From: Bacilli bacterium
GTDB taxonomy: Bacteria; Bacillota_I; Bacilli_A; ML615J-28; CAG-313
NCBI GenBank assembly: GCA_900752975.1
Contig: CAADXH010000108.1
Coordinates: 1-28,232, forward strand
Direction: 5' to 3'
DNA: 28,232 nucleotides
Shown here in pieces: positions 8,572 through 16,930 of the stretch; position 1 is the first letter of the stretch, and every line of letters begins with the position of its first letter. Below the pieces are notes generated by a model. The model did not search any database and was not told the origin of the DNA. It worked only from the letters and a program-made list of their open reading frames with translations. The position numbers and the translations under genes are program-made.

Positions 8572-8619
8572 GTTGGAAAAGTGCAAAAAATATAGTGTAA
8601 TTAGGTTGGAAAAGTGCAA
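8572..8619 (+). promoter_or_regulatory. Promoter region with 15-bp direct repeats (operator-like)
   Basis: The 15-mer GTTGGAAAAGTGCAA occurs exactly twice, at 8572-8586 and 8605-8619, 33 bp apart (about three helical turns, same face). TTGGAA (8573-8578) and TGTAAT (8596-8601), spaced 17 bp, form a candidate promoter, so one copy would cover the -35 and the other the transcription start. The ribosome site (GAGGTGA) and ATG of the AAA+ gene follow directly. Control by a dimeric or multimeric factor is inferred. Confidence 0.5.
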
Positions 8620-8631
8620 TGAGGTGAAAAT

Positions 8632-9986
8632 ATGTTATTTAGAAAAGCGTATAATTATATAAAAAAATGGTATGACTCTAATAATAAAAAAGCTTTACTA
8701 ATAGATGGAGCAAGACAAATTGGAAAAACTTACCTAATTAGAGAATTTTTAAAAGAAAATGCTATGTCATATATAGAATTCAATGTATATGAGAATAATC
8801 TTGTAAAAGAAGCTTTTGAATCAATTAGTAACGCAAAAGAATTATTAATAAAAATAAGTGCCCTCGCCACAAAACCACTAATTAAGGGAGAAACAATCAT
8901 CTTTATAGATGAAGTTCAAGCAGCTAGTGATATTGTCACAAAAGTAAAATTTTTAATTGAAGAAGGTTCATATAGATATATCTTTAGTGGTTCACTACTA
9001 GGAATTAGTTATAAAAATATTGATTCATTACCTGTTGGATATATCGATATATTTGAAATGTATCCTCTTGATTTTGAAGAATTTTGTCTTGCAAATAAAG
9101 TCTCAACTGATACTATTAATTATTTGGAATGTCAATTTAAGAATATGATTCCTATTGATGATACAATTCATAAACAAATGATTAAATTGTTTAATTTATA
9201 CACTATTGTAGGTGGATTTCCTGAAGTTGTAGATAAATTTACTAAAACATTTAATCTACAAGATGTCTTTTATTTACATGAATCAATAGATAAATTATAT
9301 AAATTGGATATTTCTAAATATACTAAAGAAAATGCTTTACTAGTAAAAGATATATATTCTTTGATCCCAAGTGAATTAAACAATCAAAATAAAAGGTTTA
9401 TTTTAAAAATTTAAATGAAAAGGGACGTTTCTATCAGTATGAAGATTCTTTTGTTTGGATATTGAACAGCAATATAGGTTTATTTGTATATAATGTTGAT
9501 AATCCTATTTATCCCCTTCTAGCAAGTAAAGACCGAAAATTATTTAAATTATTCTTATGTGATACGGGGCTATTATCTCATTATTTATATAGTGATAATA
9601 TTGTTAAAATATTGAATAATGATGTAAATGTTAATTATGGTTCAATATATGAAAATGTAGTAGCTCAAGAACTTAAATGCCATAATTATAATTTATTCTA
9701 TTACAACAGCAAAAAAAATGGAGAGGTAGATTTTATAATAGAAAATGGAACAGAAGTTATACCTATTGAAGTAAAAACAGGAAAAGATTATAAGAGACAT
9801 GTTGCGTTAGAAAATTTATTAAATAATCAATCATATAATATAAACAAAGCATATACACTATACCAAGATAATATTCAATGTGTTAATAATAGAATATATT
9901 TACCAATTTACTTAATAATGTTTTTTAAAAATATAAAAGATGTAAAAAGTAATGTTATTCATATCGATATAAGTGCTTTAAAATAA
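8632..9986 (+). pseudogene. AAA+ ATPase with DUF4143 / nuclease-like C-terminus, split by a -1 frameshift
   Basis: A single gene read in two frames. The first part (8632-9414, 260 aa) holds the AAA+ domain: Walker A GARQIGKT (26-33), Walker B IIFIDE (89-94) and FSGS (118-121). The second frame, open from just before 9414 to 9986, holds the DUF4143 region and a PD-(D/E)xK-like end, EVDFI...PIEVKTG. The combined length of about 450 aa is normal for the family. The break lies at T TTA AAA near 9399-9405; a one-base -1 slip there joins both parts exactly, and a TAA ends the first frame a few codons later. The simplest reading is a one-base loss in an A/T run (decay or sequencing error); programmed slippage is possible. 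Known relatives are common mobile accessory ATPases of unclear role. Confidence 0.82.
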
Positions 9987-9992
9987 AACGTC

Positions 9993-10025
9993 AAAAAAGT
10001 AGTAATTAAATTACTACTCTTTGAA
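9993..10025. terminator. Bidirectional terminator between convergent genes
   Basis: AGTAGTAAT (9998-10006), loop TAA, ATTACTACT (10010-10018), flanked by A and T tracts, with a weaker outer AACG-TCAAA / TTTGAACGTT stem. It sits between the plus-strand ATPase gene and the minus-strand PBP gene and can serve both. Confidence 0.7.
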
Positions 10026-10035
10026 CGTTATATAG

Positions 10036-11991
10036 TTAGTTAGAATATAACATTTGAATATACCATGGAATATTATTTTTCTTAAAGTATACTGGCTTAT
10101 TATATTCGGTAAAACTAGAGTAAAAACCAGTCATAGGATTTAATTCAATGCCAATCACATCATTTGGTGTTTCATACCATGTGTTTGGCTTTTTTCGCGT
10201 ATAACTTTCAATTACATCAGCCCAAATATATTTGCCAAATCTTAAATCTTTTGACATTGTAATTTCACGGTTATCATCATAACCTGTCCAAATGCTTAGG
10301 ACAATATTTGGATTATATCCTACCATCCAATTGTCAGTATCAGTTGAACCACTTTTACCAGCATATTTATGAGACAATAAACTAGAAATAACAACTCCGG
10401 TTGGTCTAATGTTGTAAGTTAGATTACGATCAAAAATAGAAGTCATTGTTTCATTTAAAAGATATACATCACTTTGATTTGCGAGCACGGTTTTTTTGGA
10501 TGGCGTCTCATATAACACTTCATCATCAAATGTTGAAATTTTAGTAATAATTGTAGGGGAAACTTTTACACCAAGGTTAGCAAGGATAGCATAACCTTCG
10601 GTTAGTTCTTTTACACTTACTTCTTTAGTTCCAAGAGCAAGTGATGGTAGGTCTTTAGGAATGTTACCAGAGAATCCAAATCTTGTTAGCGTATTAGCTA
10701 AAACATCTGTTCCTAAAAATAAATGAGTCTTTACGGCATATATATTATCGCTAGTCGCAATAGCATATAGCATTGAAACATCAGTATCAGCGTATATATT
10801 AGCATAATTAGTAGGAGCATAAGCTTTACCATTGTAGTAGAAAGTGGTTGGTTCACTTTTAAAGGTTGTAGCAGGAGTAAATCCATTTTCTATTGCGCTT
10901 AAGTAAAGGAAAGGCTTGATACTAGATCCAGGTTGGCGAACACTACTAGTGGCCCGATTATATGAACTTTTTTCATAGTTTCTACCACCCACAACAGAAA
11001 GAACATGACCATTTGTTGGGTCCATCGCATACATTGCGACTTCAATATCCGTATCAGGAATGCGGTAGTTTATGCTTTTTACCATTTCTTGATAAAGTTC
11101 ACTATCAAGCGTTGTGTAAATCTTTAATCCCTTATAAGCAACTTTTAACATATCAGGATAATTGCTTAATTCCTTAATGACCAAGTCTTGAAAATATGGA
11201 GCATTTAAAGCTTCATTATTTAAATTTATACCAATGATTTTAGGATTTTCTTTTATCGCGTTATCATACTCATCACTTGTAATTACTTTATCATTAAGCA
11301 TTTCTTTTAAAATTAAATTAGTTCTACTATTATTATTATCAGGATTTTTAATTGGTGAATAAATAGTAGGACCTTTTGGAATTGAAGCAATCATACAAGC
11401 TTCTTTTAACGTAACTTCATTTGCATGTTTACCAAAATAATAAAGGCTTGCATCTTCAACTCCATAAATGCCATGATCAAAATAAATGGCATTAAGATAA
11501 CCTTCTAATATTTCATCTTTGCTATAAATACTTTCAAATTTCACCGCAATCATAGCTTCATTAATTTTTCTTTTCCAGGTTTGTTCACTATTCAAAAATA
11601 ATGTTTTAACATATTGTTGAGTGATGGTAGAACCCCCTTCAGTTATTCCATTATTCTTAAGATTGGAAATTAAAGCTCCACCTATTCTAATAATGTCAAC
11701 ACCATGATGATCATAAAATCTCTTATCTTCAATAGAGATAAAGGCTTTAATCAAATATGGTGATACTTTATCTAGTTTTATATATGATTGTTTTTTATTA
11801 TTGCTATAACTTAAATACTTGTTATTATTACTATCATATAATTCAATATTAGTTATTTGAGGCATAGTATAATTTAAGTTATGGGTAATAATACAAAAAG
11901 CAATAACAATACCGATAAAAGATATTGTACTAACCATTAAAATTATTTTAAGTGTCCTAAATATTATTCTTTTCTTTTTATTAGTTTCCAT
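10036..11991 (-). CDS. Class A penicillin-binding protein (transglycosylase/transpeptidase, PBP1A-like)
   Basis: Bifunctional peptidoglycan synthase, 651 aa, anchored by one membrane helix at about 13-36. The glycosyltransferase domain (GT51) has the catalytic glutamate in SIEDKRFYDHHG (E88) and the GGSTITQQ motif (119-126). The transpeptidase domain has SxxK at S356-K359 (PGSSIKP), SDN at 414-416, and KSGST at 546-550 in place of the common KTGTT. All catalytic motifs are present, so the organism builds a cross-linked wall. The ribosome site AGAAGG precedes the ATG. It is convergent with the ATPase pseudogene and sits downstream of a small orphan gene that has its own terminator. Confidence 0.93.
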   Translation of the reverse strand: METNKKKRIIFRTLKIILMVSTISFIGIVIAFCIITHNLNYTMPQITNIELYDSNNNKYLSYSNNKKQSYIKLDKVSPYLIKAFISIEDKRFYDHHGVDIIRIGGALISNLKNNGITEGGSTITQQYVKTLFLNSEQTWKRKINEAMIAVKFESIYSKDEILEGYLNAIYFDHGIYGVEDASLYYFGKHANEVTLKEACMIASIPKGPTIYSPIKNPDNNNSRTNLILKEMLNDKVITSDEYDNAIKENPKIIGINLNNEALNAPYFQDLVIKELSNYPDMLKVAYKGLKIYTTLDSELYQEMVKSINYRIPDTDIEVAMYAMDPTNGHVLSVVGGRNYEKSSYNRATSSVRQPGSSIKPFLYLSAIENGFTPATTFKSEPTTFYYNGKAYAPTNYANIYADTDVSMLYAIATSDNIYAVKTHLFLGTDVLANTLTRFGFSGNIPKDLPSLALGTKEVSVKELTEGYAILANLGVKVSPTIITKISTFDDEVLYETPSKKTVLANQSDVYLLNETMTSIFDRNLTYNIRPTGVVISSLLSHKYAGKSGSTDTDNWMVGYNPNIVLSIWTGYDDNREITMSKDLRFGKYIWADVIESYTRKKPNTWYETPNDVIGIELNPMTGFYSSFTEYNKPVYFKKNNIPWYIQMLYSN

Positions 11992-12031
11992 ATCATCAAC
12001 CTTCTATATATATGATTTACTAATAAAAAGA

Positions 12032-12062
12032 AAATATTCCCAACTATAAAGTGGAAATATTT
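12032..12062 (-). terminator. Terminator of the small orphan gene (minus strand)
   Basis: AAATATTCCC (12032-12041) pairs, with one mismatch, with GGAAATATTT (12053-12062). Read on the minus strand, the stem is followed by TCTTTTTATT. It separates the 103-aa gene from the PBP gene. Confidence 0.6.
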
Positions 12063-12064
12063 GT

Positions 12065-12376
12065 CTAATTATTTTCAAAAATATTACTTAATGCTTCCTC
12101 AATATTTTCACCATAGGGGTAATAAATGTTCTCATAAGTAGTTTGATAAAAGCAATTAGTAACGGGAATTTTATTTTCTTGCATAATACTAGTTTCATTA
12201 AAATTAATAATTTGAAGTGGATTTATGAAAATCAAATAGTCAAATGTATAACTAATGCTATTTACAAGAAGATGATTTTCATCAACAAGCGTAATTGGTT
12301 CATTAATAACTAATATATTACTATTACCAGTAGTATATGTACTCGAAAGAATAATTATTTGAGCATATTTTTCCAT
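12065..12376 (-). CDS. Hypothetical protein, 103 aa
   Basis: I do not recognise this protein. It is rich in I, N, Y and E, has no signal peptide and no clear membrane helix, and alternates short hydrophobic strands (IIILSS, ILVINEP, FDYLIFINP) with polar turns, suggesting a small alpha/beta or beta-rich fold. The SYTFDYLIF stretch faintly recalls the strand before the FAD-binding glycine in flavoprotein reductases, but no dinucleotide motif is present. The gene is well supported by its own extended -10 promoter, a GGTGAT ribosome site and a downstream terminator, so it is probably expressed alone. Confidence 0.65.
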   Translation of the reverse strand: MEKYAQIIILSSTYTTGNSNILVINEPITLVDENHLLVNSISYTFDYLIFINPLQIINFNETSIMQENKIPVTNCFYQTTYENIYYPYGENIEEALSNIFENN

Positions 12377-12393
12377 ATTTTATCACCATAATT

Positions 12394-12402
12394 ATTATAT
12401 CA
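12394..12402 (-). promoter_or_regulatory. Extended -10 promoter of the 103-aa gene
   Basis: On the minus strand the bases read TGATATAAT, identical to the tatD -10. The start codon lies about 18 bases downstream, leaving a very short leader. Confidence 0.55.
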
Positions 12403-12458
12403 TTTAAATAAAAATAAAACTACATAAACACATAATAAAATTAATTTTAGTCTTAACA

Positions 12459-12487
12459 TTGCAAAAAATATATATCTATGCTATAAT
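12459..12487 (+). promoter_or_regulatory. Promoter of the CPBP-ychF-cca-yhaM gene run
   Basis: TTGCAA (12459-12464), a 17-bp spacer and TATAAT (12482-12487) with TG at 12479-12480 (extended -10). No terminator is seen between here and about 17734, so it may drive the whole run. Confidence 0.7.
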
Positions 12488-12526
12488 AAGAAAGATTATA
12501 GAAAAAAATAAGTGAGGGTGATAAGA

Positions 12527-13339
12527 GTGAAAATTAGATGCAAAAATTGCTTTAAAGTTTTACAACCTAATGAAGAATATTGTACTCATTGTGGTGAACA
12601 CAGTGAAGAAATGGCAAAAGTAATGAAAGAAAAAAACAAAGATTTAGATAGCATGGCAAAATTTAAACTTGCGTTAATTTTGTTTTTATCAATTGCTTTT
12701 TTGGGCACTGGTGTTTTTACAGTAACTTTTACCTTGATTTTCACAAAAACAACAAGTTATCAGTGGGAATGGATTAAAACAATATCTAGCGCTAATAGTA
12801 TTCTAATTACTAGTGCATCACTATTTTTAGTTTTAATTATTCTTTACAATAAAGAACTTAAAAAAATGTTTTTTAATGGTAATCTTCAACAACTTCTAGG
12901 ATCAATCATTGTTGGCGTTTTAGTTGGAGCTATCATTATTGTTATGTCGAAACTTACACCATACACTAAATTAATTCCATCATATATGACTAATTATTTA
13001 AGTGGTAGTGAACGTTACCTTCCAAATGGTGGTGGTATTAATATTTGGGGATTGTATATCTCAATGATTTTAGTTTCAATATGTGAAGAAATAATACTAA
13101 GAAAACGCGTTATTGATATGCTTGATGATGAAACATTATTAGGTGATAAAGCAATAATCGTGGTAGCAACCCTTATTAGCACATTTTTAGATTTTATTTG
13201 GATAATGTCACTTGAAACTGTAATAATGATGACATTACTTAACGTTACCTTAAGTGCGATATATATGTACACTAATCGTAGTATTGGAATTAACGTTATA
13301 CTTAGAATTATATTAATAACAATTATATTTATTATTTAG
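12527..13339 (+). CDS. Zinc-ribbon membrane protein with CPBP (CAAX protease-like) domain
   Basis: Integral membrane protein of about 270 aa. GTG at 12527 is preferred because the GAGGG ribosome site lies just upstream; GTGs at 12512 and 12518 fall in or before that site. The N-terminus is a zinc ribbon with two CxxC pairs (CKNC and CTHC). About six hydrophobic segments follow. A CEEIILRKR stretch gives the EExxxR motif that marks CPBP intramembrane proteases, here about residues 187-192. The later histidine motifs of that family (FxxxH and the third His) are not visible, with aspartate or asparagine near those places, so peptidase activity is doubtful. It is the first gene of a run and ends 13 bases before ychF. 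Confidence 0.72.
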   Translation: MKIRCKNCFKVLQPNEEYCTHCGEHSEEMAKVMKEKNKDLDSMAKFKLALILFLSIAFLGTGVFTVTFTLIFTKTTSYQWEWIKTISSANSILITSASLFLVLIILYNKELKKMFFNGNLQQLLGSIIVGVLVGAIIIVMSKLTPYTKLIPSYMTNYLSGSERYLPNGGGINIWGLYISMILVSICEEIILRKRVIDMLDDETLLGDKAIIVVATLISTFLDFIWIMSLETVIMMTLLNVTLSAIYMYTNRSIGINVILRIILITIIFII

Positions 13340-13352
13340 GAGGCACTTATAT

Positions 13353-14450
13353 ATGAGTTTAACAGCCGGAATTGTCGGTTTACCAAATGTTGGAAAGTCA
13401 ACTCTTTTCAATGCAATAACAAAAGCAGGAGCTTACGCTGCGAATTTTCCTTTCGCAACAATTGAACCAAATGTTGGAGTAGTAGAAGTACATGATGAAA
13501 GATTAGATAAAATTGTCGAAATCGTTAAACCTAGAAGTATTGTTCCAACTTCATTTTCATTTACAGATATTGCGGGCCTTGTAAAGGGAGCGAGTCATGG
13601 TGAAGGATTAGGAAATCAATTCTTATCACATATTCGTGATGTTGACGCAATATGTCAAGTTGTACGTTGTTTTGATAGTAATACAATCATCCATGTATCT
13701 GGTAAAGTAGATCCAATTGATGATATTGAAACCGTTAATTTGGAATTAATTTTAGCTGATCTTGAAGTAGTAGAAAAAAGAATACCTAAAATTGAAAAAA
13801 AGGCAATGATGAAAGTTGATAAAGAATCAGTTAAAGAATATGATATTTTAAAAAAATTACAAGAAGGCTTTTTAAATAATGTACCCGCAAGGCTTATTCC
13901 CTTAACAGATGAAGAAAAATTATTCATTAAAAATTATCAATTTTTAACCATGAAACCAATGCTATATGTTGCGAATGTATCAGAAGATGACATTGTTACA
14001 GGCAATGCTTATGTTGAAAAAGTTAGAGAATACGCAACGCAGACTAACTCTAAAGTTGTGGTTGTAAGTGCCAAAATAGAAGAAGAACTAAGTACTTTGT
14101 CAAAAGAAGATAAAGAAATGTTTTTAGAAGATTTAGGCCTTAAAAAAAGTGGATTAGAAAACTTAATTTTAGAAGCTTATAGTCTTTTAGGTTTGTGCAC
14201 TTTCTTTACAGCTGGTGAAAAAGAATGTCGTGCTTGGACTTTTAAAAGAGGAATGAAAGCACCTGAATGCGCTGGTGTTATTCATAGTGATTTTGAAAAA
14301 GGCTTTATTAAAGCTGAGACTTACTCATATGATGATTTAATAACATACGGAACACCACAAAAAGTAAAAGAAGCTGGTAAAGTACGATTAGAAGGCAAAG
14401 ATTATGTCGTACAAGATGGCGATATAATGTTGTTTAGATTTAATATTTAG
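13353..14450 (+). CDS. ychF: YchF/Obg-like ribosome-associated ATPase
   Basis: Universally conserved P-loop ATPase that binds ribosomes and affects translation and stress responses. The 365-aa protein has Walker A GLPNVGKST (9-17), the DIAG switch (72-75) followed by a glycine-rich GEGLGNQF loop, and NVSE (208-211) where GTPases carry NKxD, the change that gives YchF its ATP preference. The C-terminal TGS-like part ends with QDGDIMLFRFNI, as in the family. A strong TAGGAGG ribosome site overlaps the end of the upstream gene. Confidence 0.96.
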   Translation: MSLTAGIVGLPNVGKSTLFNAITKAGAYAANFPFATIEPNVGVVEVHDERLDKIVEIVKPRSIVPTSFSFTDIAGLVKGASHGEGLGNQFLSHIRDVDAICQVVRCFDSNTIIHVSGKVDPIDDIETVNLELILADLEVVEKRIPKIEKKAMMKVDKESVKEYDILKKLQEGFLNNVPARLIPLTDEEKLFIKNYQFLTMKPMLYVANVSEDDIVTGNAYVEKVREYATQTNSKVVVVSAKIEEELSTLSKEDKEMFLEDLGLKKSGLENLILEAYSLLGLCTFFTAGEKECRAWTFKRGMKAPECAGVIHSDFEKGFIKAETYSYDDLITYGTPQKVKEAGKVRLEGKDYVVQDGDIMLFRFNI

Positions 14451-14466
14451 AAAGGAAGAATTTAAC

Positions 14467-15960
14467 ATGGCACCTAAAAACCAATATTTAACAAAATTAA
14501 AAAACTATGACATTAATTTATATGAATACTTTATGCGTGGTATGGAAATCGTAACAAGACTTAGTGAAAAAATGTATGAAGCCTATATCGTTGGTGGTGC
14601 TGTTAGAGACTATCTATTAAATGAACCATTTAAAGATATTGATATTGCTACAACCGCAACTCCCAAAGAAATTTTAGAAATATTTCCTGATGCGGACGGA
14701 AGATTTTCAGAACTTGGTTGTGTTGAATTAAGAGAAAACGGAAGAACTTATCAAATCACAACTTTTAGAGAAGAAAACCTTGTAATTACCAGAAAGACTA
14801 AAGACATTCATTATTCCAAAAAACTAACAGATGATGTTTTAAGAAGAGATTACACAATTAATGCTTTAGCTCTAACAACAAATTATAATGTAGTTGATAT
14901 CATTAAAGGCCAAAAAGATTTAAGAAAGAAAACAATTAGAGTAATTGGCAAAGGTAAAAAAAGATTTAGAGAAGATCCTCTCCGAGTATATCGTGGTTTT
15001 GAACTAGTATCTAGATATAATTTTAAAATAGAATTTAAGACTGCAAATGCAATGAAAGCATCACGTAAATATCTAGCTGATGTTTCTGAAAATAAAAAAA
15101 CAGAAGCCTTAGTTAAAATACTAAATGGTAAATATGCTCGTAATGCTATTCTTGAAATGGCTGATTTAGATTTATTCCGTTATGATGCTGTTTATAAAAA
15201 ATGGTTATTGCTTATTGGTTATAAGTATAAGAAAACAACTATTACCGAAAAATTTGCGGCATTATATTACATGTATGGTAGTATTCCTCAAAACACTTGT
15301 TTTGATCGTAACACAATTAATGGATACGAACAAATTATACAAATTGCTCAAATGTTAGAAGAACATCCAATTGATGCGGTAATGGTTTATAAATATGGTG
15401 CTCCGCTTTTAATATCAGCTAATCAAGTATTAGTTACGGTTAAAAGAAAGTACAAAAATCAAGCTAAATTAATTAAAAAACTTGATGATAGTTTAGTCAT
15501 TAGAAATCGTAAGGAATTAAAGTTTACTCCTGAAGAATTAATTCAAATGATGAATGGTAAAACTGGAACAAAAGTAACAGAGATTATGGATATTTTAGTT
15601 AATAAAGTAGTTAATAGAGAAATTGCAAATAGTAATGCCATAATAAGACAAGAAGTATTAAGACTACTTGCAATGGATAATAGTATCAACAACCCTCAAA
15701 AAGAAGAAGTTGAAGAACCAAAAATAGTAGATAATACTGTAGAGACAGAATCAACAGCTGAACTAGAAAAACTAAAAGATATGTATATTGATGAATTCAA
15801 ACAATTATATAATATATATATGCGTGGTGTTGAGGGCTATGATACAATGAGTCATGATGAACAAGTAGATATATCAAATAGGGTAAAAGCTAAAGTAAAA
15901 CAGTCGCTTGTCACAAATAATGCTAAGTACAATATTTTAGTAGAAAGGGGAATTATATGA
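14467..15960 (+). CDS. cca: CCA tRNA nucleotidyltransferase with C-terminal extension
   Basis: Adds or repairs the CCA 3' end of tRNAs using CTP and ATP. Motifs are in order: GGAVRD (43-48), the metal-binding DID (57-59), RRDYTINA (126-133) and EDPLRVYRGF (169-178), all typical of bacterial class II enzymes. At 497 aa it is longer than the roughly 400-450 aa usual in Bacillota. The last 75 or so residues are a charged linker (PKEEEVEE type) followed by a helical stretch that I do not recognise. The stop shares ATGA with the following exoribonuclease, so synthesis is coupled. A poly(A) polymerase role is less likely but not excluded by sequence. Confidence 0.92.
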   Translation: MAPKNQYLTKLKNYDINLYEYFMRGMEIVTRLSEKMYEAYIVGGAVRDYLLNEPFKDIDIATTATPKEILEIFPDADGRFSELGCVELRENGRTYQITTFREENLVITRKTKDIHYSKKLTDDVLRRDYTINALALTTNYNVVDIIKGQKDLRKKTIRVIGKGKKRFREDPLRVYRGFELVSRYNFKIEFKTANAMKASRKYLADVSENKKTEALVKILNGKYARNAILEMADLDLFRYDAVYKKWLLLIGYKYKKTTITEKFAALYYMYGSIPQNTCFDRNTINGYEQIIQIAQMLEEHPIDAVMVYKYGAPLLISANQVLVTVKRKYKNQAKLIKKLDDSLVIRNRKELKFTPEELIQMMNGKTGTKVTEIMDILVNKVVNREIANSNAIIRQEVLRLLAMDNSINNPQKEEVEEPKIVDNTVETESTAELEKLKDMYIDEFKQLYNIYMRGVEGYDTMSHDEQVDISNRVKAKVKQSLVTNNAKYNILVERGII

Positions 15961-16895
15961 TAAAAAAATTTAATACAATGAAAATTGGAGAAGATGTAAA
16001 TTTCTACGCTCTAGTAGAATCTTTACAACAACGTTATACTCCCAATAAAAGTGCATACTATAGTGTTGGTTTATCTGATGGTGATACGATAATAGATGCA
16101 AGGGTTTGGGATACTAATTTAGTAGAAAAAGTAAACTTGACAAGAGGTGAGGTCTACTTTTTTGAAGCCCATATTAATGAATATGCAGGTAAAGCCCAAT
16201 TTGTGGTAAGAGAAATTAGAAAACCTGAAGATGGTGAATATGATAAAAAAGAATTCTATCGTTCTGCTCCTGTAACCGAAGAAGCATTAAGAACAGAAAT
16301 TAAACGATATATTGGAAAAATCGAAAATGGAATTCTTAAAGAAATGGTAATAAAACTTATTAGTGAAGTAGCTCAAGCTTATTTCACATATCCTGCAGCG
16401 ATGTCAATGCATCACAATTATGCATCAGGTCTTGCTTATCATACATACACAATGCTAAGACTTGCGGACGCATATTTAGAGTTATACCCTGGTATGAGTA
16501 AAGATTTGTTATATGCTGGTACGATTGTTCATGATATCGGTAAAACTAAAGAATTAAGCGGAATCCATGGAACAGTATACACTGAAGATGGAAATCTTTT
16601 AGGTCATATTGTAATAGGCCTACAAATGATAGCTTCAACTGCCACCGAACTTGGGGTATCAGAAACTGAAGAAGTAAAACTACTATCACATCTAATTGCC
16701 TCTCATCATGGTGAATTAGAATATGGTAGTCCTAAAGAACCAGGAACATTGGAAGCCTTTGCTTTACATTTCATGGATTTAGCAGATGCTAAAATGACAG
16801 CCATCTCTACTGAAATTGTAAAAACAGAAAAAGGTAAATCGAGCGGTCCAATTGGAAGTATCAATAGAAAAACAATTTATCGGCCAAATATTTAA
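15957..16895 (+). CDS. yhaM: 3'-5' exoribonuclease of the YhaM family
   Basis: Degrades or trims RNA from the 3' end. The 312-aa protein has an N-terminal OB-type nucleic-acid-binding region (about 10-90) and a C-terminal HD metal-dependent hydrolase domain with H162 (LAYHT) and the H192-D193 pair (IVHDIGK), then HLIASHHGE (245-253). The domain order and length match YhaM of Bacillus. It overlaps cca by four bases, coupling a 3'-trimming enzyme to the enzyme that rebuilds tRNA 3' ends. Confidence 0.92.
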   Translation: MIKKFNTMKIGEDVNFYALVESLQQRYTPNKSAYYSVGLSDGDTIIDARVWDTNLVEKVNLTRGEVYFFEAHINEYAGKAQFVVREIRKPEDGEYDKKEFYRSAPVTEEALRTEIKRYIGKIENGILKEMVIKLISEVAQAYFTYPAAMSMHHNYASGLAYHTYTMLRLADAYLELYPGMSKDLLYAGTIVHDIGKTKELSGIHGTVYTEDGNLLGHIVIGLQMIASTATELGVSETEEVKLLSHLIASHHGELEYGSPKEPGTLEAFALHFMDLADAKMTAISTEIVKTEKGKSSGPIGSINRKTIYRPNI

Positions 16896-16930
16896 GATAA
16901 GAAACTAGGAACGATGGAAAGGATAAAGTT

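Noticed and set aside
13015..13272. Antisense open frame within the CPBP-like gene
   Set aside because: It lacks its own start signals and lies fully within a clear gene; the same holds for other antisense frames at 4540-4755, 6425-6613, 10962-11177, 13655-13927, 26530-26766 and 27254-27514.
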